Shown here piece after piece: positions 1 to 17,887 of a stretch of 64,000 nucleotides of DNA; the stretch's first letter is position 1; every line of letters begins with the position of its first letter. This DNA comes from Chrysomallon squamiferum. Taxonomy: Eukaryota; Mollusca; Gastropoda; Neomphalida; Peltospiridae. Made by a program: the position numbers and the translations under genes. The notes below the pieces were generated by a model, which worked only from the letters and a program-made list of their open reading frames with translations, searched no databases and was not told the origin of the DNA. The stretch is from assembly GCA_012295275.1 (NCBI GenBank), contig CM022666.1, forward strand, positions 6,139,519 to 6,203,518, in the 5' to 3' direction.

Positions 1-494
1 GTAATATCCTCCCCAATGTTTATTTTATTATTATTATTACTATTCTAAATTACACTTCGTAAGAGATAAGATTAACGATGTACTGAAACGAAATCAACGG
101 CTTGAACTTGTTTAAAATTACGTCAGAAATATTTAGAAACTATTTTGGAAACAATTCATTCAACTTCTTCATTTCTCTTTTCAATTACAGTCCATTTATT
201 TATTTATTTATTTATTTATTTTTTTTTTAATCCATTCTCCTATTTTCTTTGGGATTTAAAACAAACGAACAAAATTATGACATAATAAAAAGTCATCTAC
301 CGCTGCTACCACCTTCTTTTCTTGTTTTGTCTGAAAATAATGTCACATCTTATACATTAAACACTTCTATCACGTACTCTTTCTGAAAATAATTCTTCCA
401 TGTCTCCATCTATCCATCCAGTGTTCCGTCCATACCTTTGATTCTGTCTGATTTTAACTGCATGGCAGTACGTTCCACGTTCTTTTCGATTTAG
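1..494. other. MAO intron or upstream flank, no exon found
   Basis: AT-rich sequence with a short TTTA repeat near 195-220. It ends in an acceptor (tttcgatttag) at 494 that opens the first visible MAO exon, so at least its 3' end is intron. I found no segment resembling the missing N-terminal FAD-binding exon. Confidence 0.6.
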
Positions 495-7266
<6,772 letters not shown>

Positions 7267-7538
7267 TAATAACAACACCAACAGCAACGATAACCACTAC
7301 TGTTGTGATGAACAAACAAGCATAGCTTTTCTCGTCGTTTTCTCGATGTTTATAAAGGGACGCAACCGCTTTGGGTTCGACCTTAAGAACATTTGACCCA
7401 TTTGTTTGTTAGTACTGCAAAGTGTTTGTGAGAAGCTATCTATATGTGTGTGAGTGATTATTTTATTAAAAAAAATATTGGACTGTTATTTTAGTCTAAA
7501 AATTTAATCATTATATTATATGTATATATTAATAAGAA

Positions 7539-7544
7539 AATAAA
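7539..7544 (+). terminator. Candidate MAO polyadenylation signal AATAAA
   Basis: AATAAA about 270 bp downstream of the MAO stop codon at 7264-7266. The 3' flank from about 7340 to 7550 recurs near 26100-26550, 31410-31620 and 59390-59825. Confidence 0.5.
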
Positions 7545-7806
7545 TTTATTTATCAAAAAAAAAAAATCTGTTTTGTTTGTAAGTTTTTAAAATAACGATA
7601 TTTTACGATTTACAATTAACCCTTCGAATTGCCAAAAGATATTATTTTTATTGTTGTTGCTACTGTTAACATCAACATCATCTTGGTCATCAACAACATC
7701 ATCATCATTATTATTGCATCATCATCAGCATCATCATTATAATTATTATTATTATAGAGACATTGACATACAACAGTATTCAGTTAACAAATTTTCACAG
7801 CTGTAA

Positions 7807-7996
7807 CTAGACTGTGTTTAAAAGGCGAGTGGAGCTGGGCAGCACCATTTGTACGAGTGATCTGGGAGCCGTCTAGGGACTCCAGAAGCTCCGACTCCAA
7901 ACAGTAACCGTAGACACAAACGAATTCATTCAGTGGATATCGTTTCTATCGGAATAGAGATTTATATTTTATATGTTTTAAATAAAACCTTTGAGT

Positions 7997-8034
<38 letters not shown>
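7807..8034 (+). repeat. Poly(A)-tailed segment, possible retroposed 3' end
   Basis: A non-repetitive stretch (GC-richer than its surroundings near 7820-7900) ends with AATAAA at 7981-7986 and, about 11 bases later, a long A run. This is the arrangement of a retroposed transcript end. The same segment recurs at 31855-32060 with a shorter tail, and its end appears inverted at about 21375-21471. I see no coding sequence in it. Confidence 0.45.
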
Positions 8035-8036
<2 letters not shown>

Positions 8037-8084
8037 AATAAGAAATAATAAAAAATCAGATTTTAATTTTGAGTGTTACCTTCT

Positions 8085-9250
8085 ACATGTTACTACTGAT
8101 ATTAACATTTTACTTACTACATGTTAATAGTGGCATCAACACTTTTACTTATGATATGCTGCTACTTTTATTTACATTTTTTCTTGTTCCATATTACTGC
8201 TGTTATCTCCATTTTTCCTCAATGTTACCGCTGTTAACATTTTTACTTACTACATCTTTCTATTTCTACTGGCATTCTTACTTATTACATGTTGCTACTG
8301 GAAGTACAATTTATATTTACTACATGTTACTACTAGCATTCATATTATTACTTTCTACATGTTAGTACTGATATTTACATTATTACTTACAACATGTTAC
8401 TACTGTTATTAGCAGTATTACGTTCTACATCTTAGTACTGTTATTAACATTATTACGTTCTACATGTTACTACTGGAAGTACAATTTATATTTACTACAT
8501 GTTACTAGTAGCATTAACATTTTTACTTACTGCTTGATACTATTAGTATTGACGTTATTACATTCTACATGTTACTGCTGATACTAAAATTATTACTTAC
8601 AACATGTTATTACTGATATTAACATTATTATTTACAACATGTTACTATTGATATTAACATTATTACATTCTACATGTTATTACTGAATGTACAATTTATA
8701 TTTACTAAATGTTACTAGTAGAATTAACATTTTTACTTACTGCTTGATACTATTAGTATTCACGTTGTTACATTCTACATGTTACTGCTGATACTAACAT
8801 TATTACTTACAACATGTTATTACTGATATTAACATTATTATTTACAACATGCTACTACAGATATTAACATTATTACGTTCTACATGTTAGTACTGTTATT
8901 AACATTATTATCTACAACATGATACTACTGATATCAACATAATTACTTTCTACACGATACTACTGATATTAACATTATTACTTTCTACATGTTAGTACTG
9001 GTATTAACATTATTACTAACAACATGTTACTACTGATTTTAACATTATTACTTTCTACATGTTAGTACTGGTATTAACATTATTACTAACAACATGTTAC
9101 TACTGATATTAACATTATTACTTTCTACATGTTAGTACTGGTATTAACATTATTACTAACAACATGTTACTACTGATATTAACATTACTACATTCTACAT
9201 GTTAATACTGTTATTAACATTATCAGGTTCTACATGTTAGTACTGTTGTT
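8085..9250. repeat. 35-bp minisatellite array
   Basis: Tandem units of about 35 bp with the core TACTACTGATATTAACATT followed by ATTACTTTCTACATGT. Two unit variants (CTTTCTACATGTTAGTACTGG and CTAACAACATG-type) alternate near 8980-9180, so a 70-bp higher-order period exists locally. Units carry frequent substitutions. The array lies beyond the 3' end of copy A. Confidence 0.9.
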
Positions 9251-9734
9251 AACAATATTATATTTCCAGACATTTCTATACGCAGTGTTTTGTTATTTTC
9301 AATTTTACCTATATTCTTCAACAAACTTATTTCACTTGAAGCATTTAGAATATTGCTAGCTGATTTTCTGTTTCCTTTCTTTAATATCACAAAAAGCACA
9401 ATATAGACCGAGTAATCACACAGTAGTGGGAAAACACGATTCAAACAGTGATAGGCTGAAAAATGCCAGAGGTTCAGTAGAGGTACAGGTTCAATATGCG
9501 TACGCTTCCCCTACTGTTATTACCATTAATACTTCAGCGGATGTTGCTGCATCACTAGTGATACTATTACTGTTTTATTTCTATTTCTGTTCTTCTTCTA
9601 CTACTTCGTTTACTACTATTACTAATACAAAGAGTACAATCATTTATTATACTCCGTTTTCGACGGGGAAAAGATTTTGTTTTTAAAAACATAAAGTAAT
9701 AGATTATAAACATCACTAAAACTTTATTTCTCAG

Positions 9735-11884
9735 TTACTGTGAACCTGGGCCATAAATGTCATGACATCTGTAATATCCATAGTTGACACAGTCACATTC
9801 GAACGAATACCACGTTCCAGGCTTTTTGTACCCAACCTTGAGACATGCATGATCGATATAACAACCTGAAACGAACGTAAGAAAGGAAATAGAAAATAAA
9901 TTGGCACTGTTTTTAATGTTTCATGTGAAATACGAGGATTGGCCGAAGCATAGAGGTAAATTTCAGAACAAGAAAACATTGCGTAAAGAAATGTCTGGAA
10001 ATCTTCAAATTAACCGTTTTCCATAACACCACCTGTAATCTTCTTGTCAAACTACTCAACACACTTCGCTGATATTGTTTATGTTCTAAACTTGTTTTTT
10101 TATAGTTTTGTTTTCTTGACTAGCGTTAGTAGTTGTCTACGACACGTTTGAAAAGTACAGGTTGAATTCTTCAGTTCGGCCCTTCGAAACGTGCAAAGGC
10201 CCACAACTCAGAAATACATCGCTCGTATCGTCACGGAATCTTGGCGCTATTTTTACAAACTGCTTCTTGCTGTGCAGTGTCTTGTTTCTGGACAGTTGTA
10301 GACATTTATGATACCGGTTTTCAATGTAAATATGCCACATCCCAGATCGTCTCTTATTTGCATCTTGAAGAAAAGCAGAACTAAAATAGTGACTATGACG
10401 AAGAGAACAGATCTTTTGGAGAGGCTGGACTGGCACACATGCGCAGTTTCATTAAAGCGTTCAGTGTTGGCTGTTTTAACTTAATTCCAAAAATTGGACG
10501 GTGCAGGTCCAAACTAAGAATGCCGAGTTTGGCAAGTTCAACCTGTAAGTTACTTGTAAAGACAATAAGTCTTACCTTTATAATACCTTCTGATTGCTCC
10601 GCCATTCATTTTGTCACATTGAAAATATCCGCATCTATCGTGACTGATTGGTATCGACTTTCCTACTTGAAGGCAGTCATAAAACTTGTGCAAAATACAC
10701 ACCGGAGCTTCAAAAATTAAAAATTAATTTTTCTTTTAACACCCACAAACACGATGATACACGATCGAAACAAGAATCAGAAAGAAAAATAAGAGAAAAA
10801 GAAAACAAGAAAATAAATAATAATAGTAATAAATTAATCGAAAAACAAAAATATATAAAACAAGCAACCGTCATACCTATTACTATATCGAATTCATAAT
10901 CACCATCATAACTATCATCATCATCATCATCATCATTATTATTTTTATTATCAACTTCGCCGTCATTATCACAGTTACTATTTTGATTATTAATCTTATT
11001 ATTTTATTGTTGTTACTATAAGTACATATTAAGGCTAAAATTACTTACCTGAACTCTGATCTTTTTTAATAGTAAAGTCTATGACTACTTTTTCCTTAAT
11101 CTGTCTTACAGTAGTAGTGAATCTAAAGACACCACAATTAGTGCGTGTATTCGCGTTTGTGGGTGCAACCAGAAAATCGTACATCTCCACGTCTGTAAAA
11201 AGCAATTCTTTTTTTGTTTCTTATTGTACTCACTTTGGCACTTCAGAAACGACATTTTACTAGCTACTGAGATGTATTGTTAACTGATAAGCATTTAAAT
11301 AATGATGACTATGAAGTATAAACATGTTTCTATTGACACTCAGACTTGTTTGTGTTAATCATCAGATCATGCTGACTTTTTGTTCCACAGTTTCTTCCGA
11401 GATTCATTTCAATCTTTGCGAGAATTTTAAGGCTAATTTAATACGAGATACAGGTACGGGACATATCACCCGGCGTCCTGAAATCCGGAAAGATTTTCTT
11501 TATGTTTTTAAGTATTTACTTAATTTAGAACATTTACTACAAAACAAAGAATTGCTTTTGACTACATGAATTGCTTACATGATGGTAGTTCGTCGATTTT
11601 GAAACCACCCTCAACGCATTTAAGTATAGTGGAACCGTGGTAAGGGAACCGATGGATGACTTCTCCTACTTTTACTTTACCCCACTGTGTCTCACACTGT
11701 TTAGTTCCTGTGTTGTATACACCTGAAAACGCTAAAAAAAGAGTATATTTCTTTGATCTATGTGTCAGACTTTGAATATCTAACTCTTTCTTGTAGACCT
11801 CTGAAATGCTGAGCTGAGTTAACTGAATGCTTGTACGTCTGTTTCTGTATGTCAGCACTATAAAACACTGGACTTGCTAGTTGA

Positions 11885-11927
<43 letters not shown>

Positions 11928-12139
11928 TTTTTTTTGTTTTTCTTCTTTATTATTTTCTTTGCAATATCCGATAAAGATATTATTTAAATATGACGTGAAT
12001 TGAAACTGATGTAAAAGTAGAAGACATTCCTTAACCAAAATCATGACATACTTTCCTGATGTGAATCGTATACATCTGTTTTCGATAGCAGGTGTTGGAA
12101 CGACACAACCATAATCAGAAGGAACGTTACTGCCGACAT
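9735..12139 (-). CDS. Secreted 12-Cys modular protein, copy A (five exons)
   Basis: Predicted exons on the minus strand: 12139-12052, 11722-11579, 11192-11049, 10707-10576, 9865-9735 (88, 144, 144, 132, 131 nt). All borders are GT-AG and all introns phase 1, giving 212 residues. Exon 1 encodes a signal peptide (MSAVTFLLIMVVSFQHLLSK). Exon 2 has two Cys (KQCETQWGKVKVGE, LKCVEGGFKID), exon 3 one (NCGVFRF), exon 4 four (VC, DC, RCGYFQC) and exon 5 five (GCY, AC, ECDC, RC), ending at TAA 9737-9735. AATAAA follows on this strand at 9728-9723. The C-x3-G spacing in exons 4 and 5 recalls VWC/SVWC modules, but I do not recognise the family. Exon 3 is strongly divergent from the other copies (MYDFLVAP in place of IYGTRIGA). 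It pairs divergently with copy B. Confidence 0.82.
11887..11940. repeat. (ATT)n/poly-T tract in intron 1 of copy A
   Basis: ATT triplets followed by a T run on the + strand. The equivalent place in copies B, D, E, I and F carries related AT-rich simple repeats. Confidence 0.85.
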
Positions 12140-12429
12140 GTTGAACTGTTGACTATAAATATCTGTAATCGACAAGCTTAATAATAGAGATGACATAGTA
12201 ACAAACATAAAAACAAACTAAGTAAAAATGTGAACAACAGAATTGTTACCGAGATGTCATTAATAAGAAACTGTATGAACTTAACTCAAGATATCAAGGC
12301 TAACAGTTCATTACTATTTTTCAATTTTTTTAATTTTTTTTTTCTTTTTTTTTTCACCTCCCTTACCTGTAACAAGTAGGAAAGTTAATAGTAATCACAA
12401 AAGATAACATATCAAAAACGTTAGTAGAA

Positions 12430-12800
12430 ATATTAACATGTAACGAATAAGAATTTGTCTATTTGTATTAAAATGGAACAAGTCAAAACGTTGACACAAG
12501 TAATAACATAGAGTAAGCAAAAACATTAATAGACATAGAAAGAAGTAAAAATGTTAACACGAGTAGTAGTGTAGTAAGTAACAATGCTAATACAGCTAGC
12601 GACATGAAGTGTGTAATATTGTTAATACCACTAGCAGAATCTAGTAAGAAAAAATGTTGAGACTAGTTATAATATGTATTAAGTAAAAATGTTAACACCA
12701 GTAGTAAGATATAGTGACGTAAAAAATGTTAATGCATATAGCAAATGATAACACATATAGCAAGTGAAAATTACATGACCAGTAGTAACCTATGGTAAAT
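12430..12800. repeat. Diverged minisatellite upstream of copy A
   Basis: Degenerate units with cores such as AAAATGTTAACACCAGTAGTA between the copy A start and the Tigger remnant. Equivalent stretches exist upstream of copies B (17275-17650), D (35790-36160), E (40570-40910) and F (53110-53460). Confidence 0.7.
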
Positions 12801-12810
12801 AAAATATATA

Positions 12811-13519
12811 CAAGTGGTATCTTGACTTACGAGTTTAATTCGTTCCGTGACCGAGTTCGTATCTCAATTTACTCACATATCAAATCAATTTTCCCGAGAA
12901 ATTAATTGAAACACCATCAATCCATTACAGCTCCCGAAAAACTAATCATGTTTTTATAAATAACAAATATTGTTAAAATAAAAGAGATGGAAGAGAAACA
13001 AATTGGTTTTGTAAAGTATATTTATCTTGGAGATGAGACAAATTATTATAACCCCTTTTGCTGGAGTTATAGACTTTATCGACTCCTGATCCTTCAATAT
13101 GGCACATATCGAAGAACTACTACGTTCGTACTGACTAGCCAAGTCGACTACATGCACACCTAAGTCATGTTTTACTATGAGTTGGAGCTTTAATCAAATG
13201 GAAATCATCCGCTTCTTCTTCTCAGCCCTGTCCTTTGCACTCACGTTCTTAGGATCCATGGCCAGAAAAAAAAGAAATTTGTCAAAATACTGCACAAAAC
13301 GCGAGCAGAACACAACACAACAGAGATGCTTCCGCGACGAGGTAACCACGTGAAGTAAACGAGTGAGACGCGGGATTCTGGCCAACTAGCAGCGGTGTAA
13401 CTGAAGCTCGCTCGTAACTCGGATTCTGCCTCGCAGCTCAAAGCAAAAAATCGACCGGGCAGCTGCTGGTAACTTGAAAATCTCGTAAGTTGGGGCACTC
13501 GTAAGTCGAGGTACCATTG
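12811..13519 (-). mobile_element. pogo/Tigger-like DNA transposon remnant with transposase N-terminus
   Basis: About 709 bp bounded by inverted ends CAAGTGGTATCTTGACTTAC (left) and, on the other strand, CAATGGTACCTCGACTTACG, next to TA dinucleotides as expected for Tc1/mariner-type insertion. The minus strand encodes MDPKNVSAKDRAEKKKRMIS, then an in-frame TGA, then LKLQLIVKHDLGVHVVDLAS and SICAILKDQESIKSITPAKG. This is the helix-turn-helix start of a Tigger/pogo (CENP-B-like) transposase. The rest of the transposase is gone, so the element is non-autonomous. It is the most complete copy in the window. Confidence 0.85.
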
Positions 13520-13529
13520 TATCAGTATT

Positions 13530-14050
13530 TACATGTCTTAAGTAAAAATATTAATACTAATAATAACATGGAGTAAGTAAAACTGTTAATACCAGGAGTA
13601 ACTTTTAGTAAAAATGGTAATGTTAGTATTAACCTGCAGTAGATCAAAATATAAATTTCAGTATTAATATATCGTTAGTAAAAATATTAGTACTATCAGT
13701 AACAAGTTGTATATTTACAAGTAAATATCAGATATGTCGTAGGTAAAAATGTTAATATTAGTAGTAACATGTAGTTAGTAAATATATTAGTACTAGTAGT
13801 AACGTATAGTATATATGTTAGTACTAGTTGTAGGATTAAAATGTAAATAAACGTGGTGACATATCGTGTGTAAAAATGTTCATACCAACAGCGGCACGAA
13901 GTAAGTATAATTTTTAGTAATAGTACTAGTAGTAACAAGAATGAGTTATTAGTAGTCGTATAAAATGTAGTGAGTAAAACGTTAACAGTATTTGCAACGT
14001 TACAATGTGAAATGTTAATTCAACTGGTAAGAAGTGAGTAGTATAAAACA
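13530..14050. repeat. Minisatellite-related repeats
   Basis: Degenerate TAGTAGTAACATG/AAAATGTTAATA units. This stretch and the outer end of the Tigger element are missing from the B and D arms, where a shared deletion joins the Tigger body to the palindrome core. Confidence 0.7.
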
Positions 14051-14499
14051 TCTTACATTAATTCTGTTACAAAAACTATCAGAGTATTATACTTTACCAC
14101 GTATGTTGTAATATCTTTCCAGCAACAAAACTACTCTGTTAATACAGCGTTAATAAATATAAGAACTCGATGTTATGAATGGATATAAATTTAAATTAAG
14201 GTATAAAATATTTCACCTCAGTTCTATTCTCACAAGTAATATAAAACTTGACGTCTGGTGCTGTAAAATCTCTCGAAGTGATATCAAACATGTTCTTCAA
14301 AAGTAAGTTGTACAGTTTTATTTATCTGTGTATGATTCATTGATTATAAAACAGTGTAACGAGTTTATGTTTTACATTTTATGACAACAGACATGAAATT
14401 TCTGTCATTACTGTGTTTTATGATTATAGATAAAATTTGCATGTATCTGTCTGTGTTTGTGCGTGTGTGTGTGCGTGTGTGATGACTAAGGTAGCAGAG

Positions 14500-15026
14500 G
14501 CAAAGCTGTAGCGAATTCTAGGAACCCTACAACTGAAGAAACAGATAATCAAATTCTAGGAATGTTAGTTGTAAGAGTAGCAGCAGTAGAGTAGTTATAC
14601 TAATATAATAGTAGTATGCATAAATAAGTAGTAGTAGAAAATTAGTGGTTGTGGAACACTAGTAGCATAGACGTACAGCTGGATTAGTAAAAATATTATG
14701 TAGTACTACAAGTATTCGAAGGTATAGAAATAGTAATTGCAGCAGTAACAGAACTGTAATACCACTGGTAGTAATAATCGCTGACCTGTTGTAGTAATTC
14801 TGCAGTACTAGCAGTGTAACCACTGTTGTAGCAGAAATAGTAGCCTTAATAGTACTTGTACTTTTACTTTAGCATCATTAGCTGAAATAGCAGGCAGATA
14901 GTAATAGAGGAATCGTAGTAATAGTAGTAGTAGTAGTAATAGTAATAGTAGTAGTAGTAATAGTAATAGTAGTAGTAGTAGTAGTAGTAATAGTAGTAGT
15001 AGTAGTAGTAATCGTAGTAGTAGTAA

Positions 15027-15070
<44 letters not shown>

Positions 15071-15587
15071 ATAGTAGTAGTAGTAGTAATAGTAGTAGTA
15101 ATAGTACCGGCAGCAGACGTAGCAGTAGCAGCTATTTTAGCAGTCCACTGCTAGTAGTAGAAGTACAGTAGTAGCAGTAGAGCATTGATGGTGGTACTAG
15201 TATTAGAACGACAAATGCAGTAGTAGTAATTGTAATAATAAGACTAGTAGTAGCAGCAGTAGTAGTATAGACGCACAGTTCTATTAGTAAAAATATTATG
15301 TAGTACTAGAAGTATTTGTAGGTATAGTAATAGTAATAGCAGCAGTAACAGAACTGTAATACCACTGGTAGTAATACTCGCTGACCTGTTGTAGTAATTC
15401 TGCAGTACTAGCAGTGTAACAGCAGTTGTAGCAGAAATAGTAGCCTTAATACTACTTGTACTTTTACTTTAGCATCATTAGCTGGAATAGCAGGCAGATA
15501 GTAATAGAGGAATCGTAGTAATAGTAGTAGTAGTAGTAGTAGTAATAGTAGTAATAGTAATAGTAATAGTAGTAGTAGTAGTAGTAA

Positions 15588-15620
<33 letters not shown>

Positions 15621-16140
15621 TAATAGTACCGGCAGCAGACGTAGCAGGAGCAGCTATTTTAGCAGTGCACTGCTAGTAGTAGAAGTACAGTAGTAGCAGT
15701 AGAGCATTGATGGTGGTAGTAGTATTAGAACGACAAATGCAGCAGTAGTAATTGTAATAATAAGACTAGTAGCAGCAGTAGTAGTGATAGTAGTAGTGGT
15801 AGTAGTAGCAGATAAAGAAGAGTGGTAATAGTATTTGATATTTCTTCTAACGGATCTAGTCAATTTCTGAGACAAATGTATGACTATGCTACTACTGTTC
15901 CACAACCACTAATCTTCTACTACTACTTATTTATGCCTACTACTATTATATTACTATAACTACTCTACTGCTGCTGCTAATACAACTGCCATTCCTAGAA
16001 TTTGTATATCTGTTCCTTTCCTTGCAGGGTTCCTAGTATTCGCTGCTGCTTCTACTAGTGTGCTACTACTGCTACTAGAACTACTATTATCGTTAATACA
16101 AATACTACAGCGGTTGTTGCTGCATTATTTATGGTGCTGA
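14500..16140. repeat. Palindrome centre: (TAG)n arrays with an internal tandem duplication
   Basis: Spacer between the A and B arms. It holds long TAG/TAGCAG trinucleotide runs (about 14925-15110 and 15515-15640). Sequence around 14680-15230 is repeated at about 15275-15760: the segment GAACTGTAATACCACTGGTA occurs at both ends, as does the CAGCAGACGTAGCAG block. Outer parts (14506-14690 and 15890-16140) are inverted relatives. No gene seen. Confidence 0.85.
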
Positions 16141-16605
16141 TACTACAGCTTTGCCTCTGCTACCTTAGTCATCACACACGGACACACACACGCACAGACA
16201 CAGACAGATATATGCAAATTTTATCTATCATCATAAAATACAGTAATGACAGAAATTTCATGTCTGTTGTCATAAAATGTAAAACATAAACTCGTTACAC
16301 TGTTTTATAATCAATGAATCATACACAGATAAATAAAACTGTACCAATTACATGTTTGATATCACTTCGAGAGATTTTACAGCACTAGACGTCAAGTTTT
16401 ATATTACTTGTGAGAACAGAACTGATGTGAAATATTTTATACCTTAATTTAAATTTCTATCCATTCATAACATCGAGTACTTATATTTATTAACGCTGTA
16501 TTAACAGAGTAGTTTTGTTGCTGGAAAGATATTACAACATACGTGGTAAAGTATAATACTCTGATAGATTTGGTAACAGAATTAATGTAAGATGTTTTAT
16601 ACTAC

Positions 16606-17235
16606 TTTGAGCTGCGAGGCAGAATCCGAGTTACGAGCGAGCTTCAGTTACACCGCTGCTAGTTGGCCAGAATCCCGCGTCTCACTGGTTTACTTCACGT
16701 GGTTACCTCGTCGCGGAAGCATCTCTGTTGTGTTGTGTTCTGCTCGCGTTTTGTTCAGTATTTTGACAAATTTCTTTATTTCTGGCCATGGATCCTAAAA
16801 AAGTGAGTGCATAGGACAGTGCTGAGAAGAAGAAGCGGATGATTTCTATTTGATTAAACCTCCAACTCATAGTAAAACATCACTGAGGTGTGCATGCAGT
16901 CGACTTGGCTAGTCAGTACGAACGTAGTAGTTCTTCGATATGTGCCACATTGAAGGATCAGGAGTCAATAAAGGCTATAACTCCAGCCAAAGGGGTTATA
17001 ATAATTTGTCTCATCTCCAAGATAAATATACTTTACAAAACCAATTTGTTTCTCTTCCATCTCTTTTATTTTAACAATATTTGTTATTTATAAAAACACG
17101 ATTAGTTTTTCGGGAGCTGTAATGGATTGATGGTGTTTCCATTAATTTCTCGAGAAAATTGATTTGATATGTGAGCAAATTGAGATACGAACTCGGTCAC
17201 GGAACGAATTAAACTCATAAGTCAAGATACCACTT
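16606..17235 (+). mobile_element. Tigger-like remnant in B arm, 5' end deleted
   Basis: Same element as at 12811-13519 in inverted orientation. It begins abruptly at CTTTGAGCTGCGAGGCAGAA without its terminal repeat, and ends near the ACCACTT terminus. It encodes DLASQYERSSSSICATLKDQ and a fragment of the MDPKKVSA start. The same abrupt break is present in the D arm at 36796. Confidence 0.8.
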
Positions 17236-17673
17236 ATATATATTTTATTTACCATAGGTTACTACTGGTGATGTAATTTTCAATTGCTATATGTATTAAC
17301 ATTTTTTATGTCACTATATCTTACTACTGGTGTTAACATTTTTACTTAATACATATTATAACTAGTCTCAACATTTTTTCTTACTAGATTCTGCTAGTGG
17401 TATTAACAATATTACATACTTCATGTCGCTAGCTGTATTAGCATTGTTACTTACTACACTACTACTCGTGTTAACATTTTTACTTCTTTCTATGTCTATT
17501 AATATTTTTGCTTACTCTATGTTATTACTTGTGTCAACGTTTTGACTTGTTACATATTAATATAAATAAACAAATTGTTATTCGTTACATGTTAATATTT
17601 CTACTAACGTTTTTGATATGTTATCTTTTGTGATTACTATTAACTTTCCTACTTGTTACAGGTAAGGGAGGTG

Positions 17674-17706
<33 letters not shown>

Positions 17707-17887
17707 AAAATAGTAATGAACTGTTAGCCTTGATATCTTGAGTTAAGTTCATACAGTTTCTTATTAATGACATCTCGGTAACAATTCTGTTGTTCACATT
17801 TTTACTTAGTTTGTTTTTATGTTTGTTACTATGTCATCTCTATTATTAAGCTTGTCGATTACAGATATTTACAGTCAACAGTTCAAC

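Noticed and set aside
7357-7395. tRNA-derived SINE suggested by GGGTTCGACC, which resembles a B box
   Set aside because: No A box at the right distance. All four occurrences lie in duplicated MAO 3' flanks, so segmental duplication explains them.
8085-9250. CRISPR-like regular 35-bp repeats
   Set aside because: Units are contiguous without unique spacers, strongly degenerate, and lie in intron-containing animal DNA.
9735-12139. Calling the Cys-rich family a toxin or a named VWC protein
   Set aside because: Only cysteine spacing and a signal peptide are visible; no diagnostic motif fixes a family or activity.
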